Assembly: GCF_910594005.1 (NCBI RefSeq)
Contig: NC_057834.1
Span: 105,241,650-105,305,649 of the forward strand
DNA length: 64,000 bases
Direction of reading: 5' to 3'
From: Cervus elaphus
Lineage: Eukaryota; Chordata; Mammalia; Artiodactyla; Cervidae
Under the pieces are notes generated by a model, which saw only the letters and a list, made by a program, of their open reading frames with translations, was not told where the DNA came from and did not search any database. Both the position numbers and the translations under genes were made by a program. This document shows, in pieces, positions 1 to 11,136 of the stretch; position 1 is the first letter of the stretch, and every line of letters begins with the position of its first letter.

Positions 1-2055
1 CAACGAATTATTCTCTTGCCAATTTTTTAAACCTTCCATACGGTTTAAACCCTCCGCATATGAGATTTCCTAGGGTCTCAGGGAACATGTTTTGACCAAG
101 GTTAAGGTCATACCTTTATTAAGGCCTCCTTCCCCCAATTTCACAATTATGTTTTCCTTCCCTTTCACCTACTTGGATTTTATTTCAAAGAATCCTGATA
201 AAGTTTATGATCACAATTACAGTATAGGGAGATAACACCCTAATTCCCTCTGACCAGAAATAGGAAACAAACCATAAAGACAAAAGTCTCAATCTAAAGT
301 CACCGTTGGCACTATTCTTCTGGAATATCAAGACAGTCAATGATATTGACTTTGTCATTTAGCATTCTCTGCAATGCTAAATGAGGTGTGATCTAACACA
401 GGGGCAAGACAGGAGTCAAGTGAGGCCAGGACTACACTTAGATATTCACTGACCAACTAAAGAACACATTGGAATCTGATTTTTTAAAAAGACAAAAGGG
501 TTATCTTGCCTGTGATAGCTGTTCACTGAAATCATCATCAAGAAATACTACTATCCAAGTAGTTTCCTAAATACTCTTAATTGAGAAATTGCCACTGAGG
601 ACACTTGAGAGTTTTTGTTTTGCGCTACGTTTCTATGCCCACCTGCTGCAAATCTTGTACCTGAAGCACTTTGTGCGGAAACTCATTAAGTGCTCTCACG
701 AAGACAGCACGCTACCACTGCCTTCCCTTTGTTTAATGGCACAGGACCTCTCCCTCATAAATTCATTCTAATTAAATTATGCTTCTCAAGGTGCTCCCTC
801 TCACGCAATCCTTATGTAATTGTACCTAATATTTTCTCCACAATTGATGTTACATTAAATAGGCTTTTACTACCTGCTATCCTCCTAATGGCCCTTCCTC
901 CTTTCTTTCTTTCTTTCTTTCTTTTTCAGCTCAAAAGAGACAGGAATTTGACATGACAAACTCTATTTTAAGAGTTTGCCTCAAGCTTTCATCAAGCTCT
1001 TCATAATTTTCTTAATGACATGTAATATACACAGAGGCTCAAACAAATATATCTCTCTGAACACCAGGGAGACTATTACGTTTTAAAGTTCGAGGAAAGA
1101 AAGAAAACAGGTCGGCTCATGGGTCATTTGCCATATTTATCTGAAGGCATGATACTATAGGTGAGAGGATGTGTTGATTAAAATGAGTACAAGGAATTTT
1201 ACAAAAATTATCAACAGTCATTACCTTTTTCATAGAGGTAGTAAAAAGATATTGATTCTTTAAGATATCAGAATGTATTTTCATATGATACTTGGGGTTA
1301 AAAAAAAGCCAAATCTGAGAAAGTATATCTTGGCTTGTGTCTCAGATTCTCATCAGAATTTTCTATTTTTAAACAATATGTGGAGGGAGTTAGTTGTTTT
1401 CTCTTTCACACTTTGCTGTGTTTCAGCAACCCTGTGGAATACATGGGAGTTTTACAAGAAGTGAATAATTTGTGGTGGAAAAGATTCGAGCTGATAGAAT
1501 CTCATAACTCTGCTAAGTATGTAAACAGCTTGTCTAGAGCCATGAGAGGCAGCTTCTATGTGTACTGTTGGCTTCTACTTCTGTTATTATCATTGTCAGA
1601 AGTACTACTATTAGTATTATATACCTTATTAAAATCTGTAGGCATTTTTTTTTTTTGGTTTATTTGTTTAGCTTTTCTTCATCCTTTCTGTCATTACTTA
1701 GGACTGAGCACACATTCCATGATGTAGTTGTGACAATTCACTGTACTACATATGTAAACACTCCAGAGCACTTGTTGAAACATAAGTAAGTGGATATCTT
1801 TTCTATCCAACATGACTGGTATCCTTTTAAGGTCTGTGATAACACTTTTTATTTTGGAGATTTCATGCACCATTTCCCAGCAGAAGCATCATCAATGATT
1901 ATTGATTGGCAGACCCAATCAAGAAGGTGACTTATTTATTCAGATGCTTTTAAAAGACAGGGTCTTAATATTAGAATTTTCTGTAAAACTGATCAATTAA
2001 TCTTCCTGAAAAATAACTTCTTTTTCCAGGTAAAGTGTTAAATGCGATGACTAAT
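1..2055. other. Unique AT-rich non-coding DNA
   Basis: No interspersed repeat or gene was recognised here apart from a short TTTC microsatellite at 900-925. Reading frames of up to 130 codons occur, but they overlap in several frames, lack any family resemblance and have AT-driven composition, so none is called as a gene. Confidence 0.55.
900..925 (+). repeat. (TTTC)n microsatellite
   Basis: About six tandem TTTC units, ending in TTTTTCAG. The pyrimidine tract followed by CAG resembles a 3' splice site, but no exon with coding character follows it. Confidence 0.85.
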
Positions 2056-2057
2056 TT

Positions 2058-2290
2058 TAGCTAACATTGATTAAGTACTTCCAATGTTCCAGGAGCCACA
2101 TTCTAAAGTGTTTTACATGGATTAATTCATAATAGTTTTATCCCTCTTAGACAGAGAGGAAACTGAGGCACAGACAGATCAGGTGGCTTGCATGAGATTA
2201 TTATGTTAGGGAAAGAAGAAGCTGGGATCTGAACATGCAGTCAGGCTCCAGCACTCAGCTAATGACCACGCAGCCTCCTGACCTGGTCAC
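2058..2290 (-). mobile_element. MIR-family SINE, inverted
   Basis: The stretch reads as the reverse complement of MIR: a 'gattaagtacttccaatgtt' start, then a 'gaggaaactgaggcacagac' core and a region matching the tRNA-related head. It is diverged and about 230 bp long. Boundaries are approximate. Confidence 0.75.
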
Positions 2291-2369
2291 TACTCTTCTA
2301 GGTTGTGAGAAAGAAAACCACACACACTCCTGCTTCTGCAGATGAGTGGCCTCATCAATAACCACCAGT

Positions 2370-3935
2370 TTAGTTCAGTTCAGTCGCTCAGTCGTGTCCG
2401 ACTCTTTACGACCCATGAACCACAGCACACCAGGCCTTCCTGTCCATCACCAACTGCTGGAGTCCACCCAAACCCATGTCCATTGAGTCGGTGATGCCAT
2501 CCAACCATCTCATCCTCCGTCATCCCCTTCTCCTCCTGCCTTCAATCTTTCCCAGCATCAGGGTCTTTTCCAATGAGTCACCTCTTCGCATGTGGTGGCC
2601 AAAGTATTGGAGTTTCAGCTTCAGCATCAGTCCTTCCAGTGAATATTCAGGACTGATTCCTTTATGATGGACTGGTTAGATCTCCTTGCAGTCCAAGGAA
2701 TTCTCAAGAGCCTTCTCCAACACCACAGTTCAAAAGCATCAATTCTTCAGCACTCAGCTTTCTTTATAGTCCGACTCTCACATCCATACATGACCACTGG
2801 AAAAACCATAGCCTTGACTAGATGGACCTTTGTTGGCAAAGTAACGTCTCTGCTTTTGAATATGCGTCTAGGTTGGTCATAACTTTCCTTCCAAGGAGTA
2901 AGTGTCTTTTAATTTCATGGCTGCAGTCACCATCTGCAGTGATTTTAGAGTCCCCCAAAATAAAGTCAGCCACTGTTTCCCCTCTTTCCCCATCTATTTG
3001 ACATGAAGTGATGGGACCAGATGCCAAGATCTTAGTTTTCTGAATGTTGAGCATTAAGCCAACTTTTCACTCTCCTCTTTCACTTTCATCAAGAGGCTCT
3101 TTAGTTACTTTTTGCTTTCTGCCATAAGGGTGGTGTCATCTGCATATCTGAGGTTATTGATATTTCTCCCAGCAATCTTGAATGCAGCTTGTGCTTCATC
3201 CAGCCTGGCATTTCTCATGATGTACTCTGCATATAAGTTAAATAAGCAGGGTGGCAATATACAGCCTTGATGTACTCCTTTTCCTATTTGGAACCAGTGT
3301 GCTGTTCCATGTCCAGTTCTAACTGTTGCTTCCTGACCTGCATACAGGTTTCTCAAGAGACAAGTAAGGTGGTCTGACATTCCCATCTCTCAGAATTTTC
3401 CACAGTTTATTGTGATCCACACAGTCACAGGCTTTGGTGTAGTCAATAAAGCAGAAATAGATGTTTTTCTGGAACTTTCCTGCTTTTTTGATGATCTAGC
3501 GGATGTTGGCAATTTGATCTCTGGTTCCTCTGCCTTTTCTAAAACCAGCTTGAACATCTGGAAGTTCACAGTTCATGTATTGCTGAAGCCTGGCGTGGAG
3601 AATTTTGAGCATTACTTTACTAGCATGTGAGATGAGTGCAATTGTGCAGTAGTTTGAGCATTCTTTGGCATTGCCTTTCTTTGGGATTGCAATGAAAACT
3701 GACCTTTTCCAGTCCTGTGGCCTCTGCTGAGTTTTCCAAATTTGCTGGTATATTGAGTGCAGCACTTTCACAGCATCATCTTTGAGGATTTGAAATAACT
3801 CAACTGGTATTCCATCACCTCCACTAGCTTTGTTCGTAGTGATGCTTCCTAAGGCCCACTTGACTTCACGTTCCAGGATGTCTGATTCTAGGTGAGTGTG
3901 AGTGATCATACCACCAGAAGTTAGTAAGTAGGTAA
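2370..3935 (-). mobile_element. BovB (RTE) LINE, 5'-truncated copy 1
   Basis: About 1.56 kb of BovB in reverse orientation. The left edge is the element's 3' end ('agttcagttcagtcgctcag'), and the right edge lies inside the reverse-transcriptase region, so the 5' half is missing. Translation on the minus strand gives recognisable RT segments in several frames, with stops and frameshifts between them. The right edge near 3,915-3,935 is blurred because both BovB and the adjoining Bov-tA carry a similar 'gaagatc' stretch. BovB is a non-LTR retrotransposon family of ruminants and squamates, known for horizontal transfer. Confidence 0.93.
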
Positions 3936-3960
3936 GATCCCCTGGAGGAGGGCATGGCAA
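3105..3960 (-). pseudogene. BovB reverse-transcriptase remnant, frameshifted
   Basis: Two minus-strand frames carry the RT domain. The one from 3,960 to 3,496 has the N-terminal fingers region, including 'PKKGNAKECSNY' and 'DVQAGFRKGRGTRDQ'. The one from 3,386 to 3,105 has the palm with 'GVHQGCIL' and the catalytic YADD at residues 81-84. A further downstream piece (3,054-2,818) encodes the connection region. The pieces are in different frames with stops between, so no full polymerase can be made. The first 20 or so residues from 3,960 come from the neighbouring Bov-tA, not BovB. Confidence 0.88.
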
Positions 3961-4076
3961 CCCACCCTAGTATCCATGCCTGAAGAATCCCATAGACAAA
4001 GGAGCCTGGAGGGCTACAGTCCATAGGGTTGTCCAAAGACAGATACGACTGAAGTGACTTAGCATACATGCACACA
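3936..4076 (+). mobile_element. Bov-tA SINE, head missing
   Basis: It begins at 'gatcccctggaggagggcat' and runs through the body ('gggctacagtccatagggtt') to a 'gcatacatgcacac' tail. The tRNA-derived head is absent. It directly adjoins the truncated 5' side of BovB copy 1, in opposite orientation. Confidence 0.88.
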
Positions 4077-4358
4077 TAAATGACATAAATTGCATGTCAT
4101 GTGTTTGACCAGACCACCTAGGCCATGGCAGTGACATCTTTGGCAATAATGTCTTCAAGGAGCTCAATATTAGAGTTTGTTATGGATTTATATAAACCAC
4201 AAGCATATTTCACCAAGAGGCACTATAATTCCACCTTGTCTGTAGAAGAAAATACCCTTGTATTTGCTTGTCAAGACTGCAAACGGCGACAAGGGTTGAT
4301 AAGAAATGAGTTGTATGAAGTGTAGCTCAAATTTCTGAAAACATCAGCAATTTGTTTT

Positions 4359-4407
4359 CAAGAAGCTAGTATTAGAAGAAGCTATACACAAGAAGCTAGT
4401 ATTAGAA
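4359..4407 (+). repeat. 30-bp local tandem duplication
   Basis: The 19-base string 'caagaagctagtattagaa' occurs at 4359-4377 and again at 4389-4407, so a 30-bp unit is repeated about 1.6 times. It is likely a replication-slippage product. Confidence 0.9.
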
Positions 4408-4439
4408 TGAACCAGAAAAAAGCTTCCATTCTCTTTCCA

Positions 4440-4930
4440 GAGAGGAAGCAATATAATACGCATAGTCTCCTGTCAAACTGATCTGGGTTCAAATCTCATT
4501 TCCATAACCCAATGAGTGTGTTATCTTAGAAAAGCTTTAGAAGTAACCCACAGCATGTTCTTCTTGTTGTTTAGTTGCTAAGTTGTATTCAACTGTTTTG
4601 AGACCCCCATGGACTGTAGCCCACCAGGTTCCTCTGTTCATGGGATTTCCCAAGCAAGAATACTGGAATGGGTTGCCATTTCCTTCTCCAGTGGATCTTC
4701 CCAACCCAAGCATTGAACCCATGACTCCTCATTGGCAGGTAGATTCTTTACCACTGAGCCACCAGGGAAGCCCTAACCCACAGCATACACACCTCTGCAA
4801 TGAGGATGCCAGAAGCAGCAGCTGCTGTGTCGTAGGAGTGGTGTGAGAATAAGGTAACAGAGATACACCATTTGCATTTTCCTTACCCTTCTGTAAATAA
4901 TCAATAAAGGGCAGCTATTAATAGATGATA
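4440..4930 (+). mobile_element. MIR SINE split by a Bov-tA
   Basis: The left part (4440-4543) has MIR-like 'ctgggttcaaatctcatttc'. The right part (4787 to about 4930) resumes with 'gagtggtgtgagaataagg', matching the MIR 3' core. The Bov-tA at 4557-4773 interrupts it, so MIR is the older insertion. Confidence 0.6.
4557..4773 (-). mobile_element. Bov-tA SINE with target-site duplication
   Basis: A full-length inverted Bov-tA ending in 'gagccaccagggaagccc'. Perfect 13-bp direct repeats 'taacccacagcat' flank it at 4544-4556 and 4774-4786, which fixes the element's edges exactly. Confidence 0.95.
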
Positions 4931-6105
4931 TCTCCAAGCAGCAGTAAGTCTTGGCTACTTTGAACAGAAGGACCTACTTTCATAGAATTTCATTGTTACT
5001 ATTTTCCAAGGGGGATCAATGTAATCCTGTTTAGAAATTTTCAGATGTAAACATACAAAAAGCTACAACTATGCACAAAGAGAGGACAGCACAAAACAAT
5101 GGTGTACTCATTAACACCAGCTCTCAGGGTCTAACTCTAAAGTACAAATATGTATCATAATAAACGTCTCATTAAAAAAAATTAAACGATGTTTAAGGGA
5201 TAGTAATATTCACTTTCTTTCAAATGAGAAGAGAGGTAAAGACTGAAAAGTAGTCTGAACAAGCCACTGGTAAAACCAGGGACCTCATTTCTGATCTATA
5301 GAGATCTTGTTGAGGGCACCAGACACATTTTCTCACAGCCCTTCACCTCTCTTAAAATAGGGACTATTCTTCCTTCGAAATAGGAGGTGAGAGAACAAGA
5401 GTGATGGTTTTTTAGTGAGGAAAGGCCATTCGTTTGCCAACCCGTGCCTACGGATGGCAAACATAATACCTCAGAGCCATGGAGGAGGGGGCAGGCTGGG
5501 GTGGTGAGGTCTCTGCCTTTTAAGCAAGCCAGCCAGCAAACACAAATGCATGCAATTTGAAATTTTAATTAGGGTGCCATGTGCTGGTGACATATGGCGA
5601 CACATTGACAGCTGGGCGTCCAGGTTCAGGAACAGACCTGGGTTCTGAAGTCACAGTTGGCAGGAGCGAAGTTCTCCGCTTGTGCACTAGGCGCTCGCGA
5701 GCCTGCAAAGTGCTGGGCCAGCATCGCCCCGCAGACAGCACTGCCTTCCCGCCGCTTCCAGGCCTGCCTGCCAGGGGCCACTGCTGCAACCCAGCAGAGC
5801 GGAGAGCAGGGCAAAGACACACGGGAGGCTACACCTCCACCTCCCACGCTCAGCTTCCAGCAGGAAAACATTCACAACAGCCTAAGCACTGACTTCTCGT
5901 GACTTAGAACGTTCTCCCTCGGTCGCCCCTGCAGGGGGCCCTCTCCCCGCCACCGTGACTGGACGCACGGCAGGGCAGAGCAGTCAGAAACCCTGTTACC
6001 TGCTCTGAAAGTCCACCACACGAAGCCCTTACAGAAAACCCGATGTGATGTAAAAGTCACATTTACATAGATTAGAAGATGAATCATGTTAGCAAAGTAT
6101 CCAGA
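4930..6105. other. Unique non-coding DNA
   Basis: No recognised repeats. The right half is GC-richer and contains the CpG cluster listed separately. Overlapping short frames on both strands at 5.56-5.9 kb come from that composition. Confidence 0.5.
5640..5965. other. Weak CpG cluster
   Basis: Roughly 20 CpG dinucleotides in about 320 bp, the densest part being 5660-5760 ('ggcgctcgcgagcctg'). CpG is depleted almost everywhere else nearby. There is no TATA box, clear CCAAT box or open frame that would make this a firm promoter call. It could be an eroded CpG island. Confidence 0.4.
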
Positions 6106-6115
6106 TTGAATAAAA

Positions 6116-6245
6116 ACATTTTAAGACAACTTGTTAAGTATTAAAGGTCAAGTTGGCTAACTTTGTTCTACCAGAATTTTTTCCGGTGATGAATTCAATG
6201 CTGGTCACTTTGACCTTTGAAGCTTAACAAGTTGCCTGAAAATGT
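6116..6245. repeat. Imperfect inverted repeat (hairpin-forming)
   Basis: Arms at 6116-6153 and 6207-6245 are about 38 bases each and match in reverse complement except for a few positions. Both arms contain 'aacttgttaag' and an AAAGGTCA half-site. The spacer is about 53 bases. No autonomous transposon terminal sequence was recognised. It could be a small palindromic DNA element or a conserved hairpin. Confidence 0.75.
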
Positions 6246-6736
6246 CTTCAAATGGGTTAATGAATTGCCTTGTGGCTTCTTCATTGGCTTTTCCTGGCCC
6301 CACTCTGCTTATTTATTCTGCTTGAAGTGGGGATAGTAGTCTGCTGTTTCTGGGCAAGTCTAGATGCATAGCAAACAGAATAATAAAAAGGTTTCCTAGC
6401 CAAACCATGCAATACTAAGAAAACCATTCTTTAGATCCTTCTCTACCTACAGACTCCTTCTGAACTATAAATCTTTGACTGTAAAGAATATGTAAAGGTA
6501 TATGCCAAATCACACTATCTACAACTCCGTGGGAAAGCTGAATTTCTAGCCAACAGCAAGGAAATTCTTCTGGGATATTGTAAATATAGGGTCCAAATCC
6601 TTATCTCTTTCTTTCGCTCCAAATACTGTTATCAAATCAGACAAATGAATTTAAGGTAGAACTATCACTGAAGTGGAAATTCAAAATTCATCAATTTGAT
6701 GAAAAGCCAGCAATTTACTGCTTCTCCTATTCAATT

Positions 6737-6778
<42 letters not shown>

Positions 6779-7650
6779 TTAAAGTTTTTAAACAGTACGA
6801 CACATAGGAAATTTCACTTTATATCTTACTATTTGTATTGTTATTATTATTCAGAGAAGTTGATTTACATCACATTTTATTTTACTTCAACTTAATTTTT
6901 GGAAAGCAACAAAACAAACTGAAGATTAACATCAGCCGTTTCAGGCTTCAGACAACACTGCTGCAAGCTGGAAAACACAGATACTAGAATTTATACCCTC
7001 CAGTTGTAAGCCCATTAGCTCGTCTGAACGGCAAATATGCATTCTGCATACAGTTACTCTTAAAAAAATAAAGCATGCTGATAAAACAAACAAAAAACAA
7101 ATATCATAGTCTCCTGTATGAGCTTCTGTAGCATGAATTTTTTGAAATAAAATGCCACTAGTCGGTCATATATCGCCTGTAAAATTTGCTCTACACCAAG
7201 AATGCAGTAAAATGTAACTTCATGAGCAACAGAAAAACAAAGGCATATATATTCTCAATGATAGATGCTTCCCAAATTTATCTTAAATTAGCTTTTATTA
7301 ATAACTGGTTCAAGTGAAGATTCCTTTAACTTGAGAAAGAGCTCCGCAGACCTAGGCGTTTACTACATGAACTGGATACTGCCTCGGGGATGTACTTTTT
7401 TCACCTGCTAAATTCCTCTATAAAATTTATACAAATTTCTTGTCCAAATCAAGTGTTAGGTATTGCTTCCTAACCCTAGGTTTTCAGTCGCACACTATAG
7501 CTACAATTTTCTCAAAAGATACCACTGAATTTCATTTAAAATCCACCAAAAGCACCTACTCACAAAATAAGAACATAACCTCCTAAGCAAATTTACCTTT
7601 AGTCTTCTTTATAAAATTAAAAACTTATAAAGGTGTGAACTGCAGAGTTT
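6246..7650. other. Unique AT-rich non-coding DNA
   Basis: It contains a CA microsatellite but no recognised interspersed repeat and no plausible coding frame. Confidence 0.5.
6738..6773 (+). repeat. (CA)n microsatellite
   Basis: An uninterrupted run of about 17 CA units; likely polymorphic. Confidence 0.98.
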
Positions 7651-7662
7651 AAAATACACTTT

Positions 7663-8019
7663 TCAAGTCAGAAAGAGAAAGACAAGTATCATATGATATC
7701 ACTTAAATGCGGAATCTAAAATATGATACGAGCTATTTACAAAACAGAAACAGACTCACAGACACAGAAAACAAACAGAGGGGACGGGGAGTGGGGGAGG
7801 GGTCAATCAGAAGTCTGGGATTAGTAAAGGCAAACTACTAGCTACAAAATAAACAAACAGCAAGGTCCTATTGTATACAGCACAAGGAACTATACCCAAT
7901 ATCCTGTAACAAACAATAATGGAAAATAATATGAATATATTATTTTCAGTATATACTGAATCACTTGCTATACACCAAAAGTAACAGAACACTGTAAATC
8001 AACTATACTCTAACTTTAA
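7663..8019 (+). mobile_element. L1 3'-end fragment with target-site duplication
   Basis: About 357 bp of ruminant L1 3' end, including 'agcaaggtcctattgtatac' and 'actgtaaatcaactatactc'. Direct repeats 'aaaatacacttt' flank it at 7651-7662 and 8020-8031, so it is one severely 5'-truncated insertion. It ends in a short A-rich stretch rather than a long poly(A). Confidence 0.88.
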
Positions 8020-8031
8020 AAAATACACTTT

Positions 8032-9235
8032 CCCATCAATATTAAATACAGCAAAATCTATCCCAAAAGAGCAAGTCTCTGCTATGAAAAATTCGGCTAC
8101 TGTAAGAAAAACCAAGCTAATTAAAAACTGTTATTTTATTCTGCTTTATTTATACATGTATTTTTTTCTGATATCAAAAAACTAGGTTATAAAAACTGCG
8201 ATTGAATTCCTAGTCTCTGAAATAATATTATAAATAAGTAGCATTTAAAAGAGATATTTCTTATAATTCTAAAAAATACATGCTGTTAATTATTTGTAAA
8301 TTTTTATAAGTCTTTCATAGAATGGCAAATTACAGAACATTTACAGAAAATAAACCTCACCTTTGAAAAGGCTAGAACTGTCAGGAGATAAAAGAATTCA
8401 CAAATATAAAATAAAAGTAAAACATTTAAATACAGATAATATAGATAAGACAGTAAATTATATTTTCACCTTTCTTAACTTTCAGTGATACAATGTAACC
8501 AAAAATAAGAAAAAGGAGAATGTACAGAGAAGGGTATGGAAGAAAACTCAGGAGAACAATATCGTTTATGGGAGTAAATTATAGATAAGAATTGAAATAC
8601 AAAGAATTCAAGACAATGAAGATGTAAGTAAAAGACTTATAGCCCATCGGACTGCATTTCATACTAGCTGCATGCACTGGTTATGTTTTTATGTGGCTAA
8701 GATAATATTAACTAACAGGGATACATACTCATAATCATGTAAGATCCAGTAATTAGAGCAGTCTGACAAAGGAATCTCAGTTGAACAAAATTAACATTCC
8801 ATAAAATAGAAAAGGAAAATCTGTTAAATGCATAACTAGAAACTCTGTAATGCCGATATTGCAGGATAAATAAGAATTAATTGAAAATATTTCAGTATTG
8901 ATCCCTAGCCATCATTATTTTAAAAGTGGCATCCATAGTCAGAGGGGCATCGGTGACAAGAGATGGTGATAGGAAGAAGCAGAGGTACATATAGAACGGA
9001 TTTCTCAGAGGGCTACGGGGAAAGAGCCATGATGTTAAAAAGGGGAAACTGAGGGGGAACTTATGGATTCTCTGCTGTACTTACATAGATAGGTATCTTG
9101 AAAGGAGCACCATTTATCATCAGAGTATCTGGATTTAATCCAGATATGCTCATTAAACAGTTTTGAGAACCCCAGAAATTGAGAGCTATGAACGACTTGT
9201 CAATAACGGGCCAGGAATAGGGCATTTAAGAGAAC
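8032..9235. other. Unique AT-rich non-coding DNA
   Basis: Strongly AT-rich. Nothing recognised in it. Confidence 0.5.
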
Positions 9236-9480
9236 TGATCAACATGGTGTGGTGGAAAGGGCACTGGACTCAGACCTGCTTTGCCAGCTTTGCCACGAAT
9301 GACGGAGCACTTGAGCACACAGCTTCTGTACCAACCCAACAATGAGACACAGTCCAGGCCACCACACTTCCTGCCTCCTCTAAAATTCTGTACCTCTACC
9401 ATCTAACCTCTGCCTTCACCACCTTGTAGGGTTTTGTGGAAATGAAGTAAGATAAGCTTGTATAGAAATTATTAAATGCT
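9235..9480 (+). mobile_element. MIR SINE
   Basis: It starts with 'gtggtggaaagggcactgga' and ends with 'gaaattattaaatgctt', the order expected of forward MIR. The middle is strongly diverged. Confidence 0.65.
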
Positions 9481-9724
9481 TTTTTAAATACAGGGACTAT
9501 TACTATGACCTAAAGTTCGATGTGAATAAGAAAGGGAGGAAAGCCTCAATTGCAAAAAGGTGGAGAAAATTCAGAGACCATATGATACTTGTGCTACTGA
9601 TGTCTTCTGAAAAAGAAGTCGTTCTGCTTACTCAGAATGAAATCTGACAGCAGTCTGAGACACAGTGTCTTTCTGAGGACATACATCTAAAAATCCTAGA
9701 ACATAACAAAAGGTACCGTTGTCC

Positions 9725-9895
9725 ACCAGCGACTCTGTGCCAAGTGCTGGGCTAAGCACTCTACATGACTGATTTCACCAATTCTCCCTGCACCCATATG
9801 ATGATATGTGCTATAGGTGGGAGGAAATACACTTAAAATGTTTAAGAAGAGATCGCCTACTTAAAATGGATTTGAACCCCAGTCTCTGACTGACA
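9725..9895 (-). mobile_element. MIR SINE, inverted
   Basis: 'gccaagtgctgggctaagca' followed by a diverged core and 'tttgaaccccagtctctgac', as in the MIR reverse complement. Confidence 0.7.
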
Positions 9896-9899
9896 CTAA

Positions 9900-10730
9900 A
9901 TTATCCTGTTAATCAAATTATCAAATGAATTAATTACCAAATTAAATCAGTCTTGTTAATCTTAACTACCACATTACACTAATGCTGGTCCTCTCCGCAC
10001 AAATACCTCCCCTCTTTTAATTAAATTCATCAGGCCAATCAGTTAATTGGGTCAAAAAGTTAAGCTGACTTTAGATACATGTAGACAAAGCCCTGAATAA
10101 AAAGCTAAGTATAAGGAGATAAACTCCGAAGAATCTGTCCTACAATTATCCATCCTATGAGATTAGGATATTTGCCTTCTGGTAACAAGGACATTAATAG
10201 GGGGATCTTTAAAGGAAAAAGTGGGCAGATTATAAAATAAATGTATTAACCAGCATAAATTTTTTCTGGGACACAGGGAATTTGTAGCTTGTCTGGGAAA
10301 TACATCATATTTGTGTTATCATCTTTGGTAGAAGCAAAACAGAACTGACTACAGATGATGATCCTTCATCAACTCTTTTCTACCACATTATCAGAGAAAA
10401 ACATTTGCAGGATAACACTGAAAAGCTCCTACTGCACCTTTGTCAATAGAGAATTATTAATTTTGACTATCTATTAGAATCCACTTATTTCTGTTACACC
10501 TCATTCAGAGGCTACTCTATCTTTCTCTAGATGGAGAGGGGTGGGGGTCGTGGAGGAGGCAGAGTAAGTTCCATTTATCACTAGATGTAATCCTAGGAAA
10601 GAGATTTCTAAGAGCAGAAAAGTTGGAAATGAAAAAGACCCTTTTCATAGCACTCAGTGACCAAAAGAGAGATACTGGGAGTCACTGAAAGGCTTCTTTT
10701 CTTATACTTTTCTTCTCAATTTTATACTCA
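9900..10730. other. Unique non-coding DNA
   Basis: AT-rich, nothing recognised. Confidence 0.5.
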
Positions 10731-10741
10731 GCTATTCTGAA

Positions 10742-10998
10742 TGGCAGGCTTCCCTGATGGCTCAGTGGTAAAGAGCCTGCCTGCAAGGCAGGGGGGTGGG
10801 GGTGGGAGTGGGGGGCGGGCGGGCAGCAAGTTTGATCCCTGGGTCGGGAAGATCCCCTGAAGAAGGAAATGGCAACCCACTTCAGTATTCCTGCTTGGAA
10901 ATTCCCTTGGACCGAGGAAGCAGGCAGGCCCATTGGGTTCTTTTGTGAACCCAACAGGCTCACAAAAGAGTCAGACACAGCTTAGCAACTAAACAATA
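10742..10998 (+). mobile_element. Bov-tA SINE with G-rich expansion
   Basis: The head 'cttccctgatggctcagtgg' is followed by a roughly 40-base G-rich insertion where the consensus only has a short 'caatgcaggagacctgg' segment. The body then continues normally and ends with 'cagcttagcaactaaacaat'. A second irregular stretch near 10915-10960 replaces part of the body. Direct repeats 'tattctgaa' at 10733-10741 and 10999-11007 flank the element. Confidence 0.92.
10787..10826 (+). repeat. G-rich tract with G-quadruplex potential
   Basis: At least five runs of three or more G separated by one or two bases ('ggggggtgggggtgggagtg' at its core). It lies inside the Bov-tA head region and departs from the SINE consensus. 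Confidence 0.85.
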
Positions 10999-11136
10999 TA
11001 TTCTGAAGAGCAGAGATTAAAATTTTCACAAGCACATGAACTTTTTATAAATTGGTCCAAACCAAACACATGGCCAACACTGATAGTTCTGGGGGCACAC
11101 TCAATCCTAATGGTTTTTCCCATGTCACAGGGTTCT

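Noticed and set aside
900..930. 3' splice site after a pyrimidine tract
   Set aside because: The tract is a TTTC microsatellite, and the sequence after CAG shows no exon-like frame or matching donor.
1335..1727. 130-codon plus-strand frame
   Set aside because: Overlaps two other frames in the same AT-rich stretch, hydrophobic runs come from T-rich DNA, and no family resemblance or splice context was seen.
3880..3960. Template switch between BovB and Bov-tA RNA at the shared 'gaagatc' string
   Set aside because: The two elements lie in opposite orientations, whereas a template switch during one reverse transcription would leave them in the same orientation. Independent insertion is simpler.
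10742..10830. tRNA gene
   Set aside because: The tRNA-Glu-like part is the head of a Bov-tA SINE and does not fold as a complete tRNA. The same holds for every Bov-tA head in the window.
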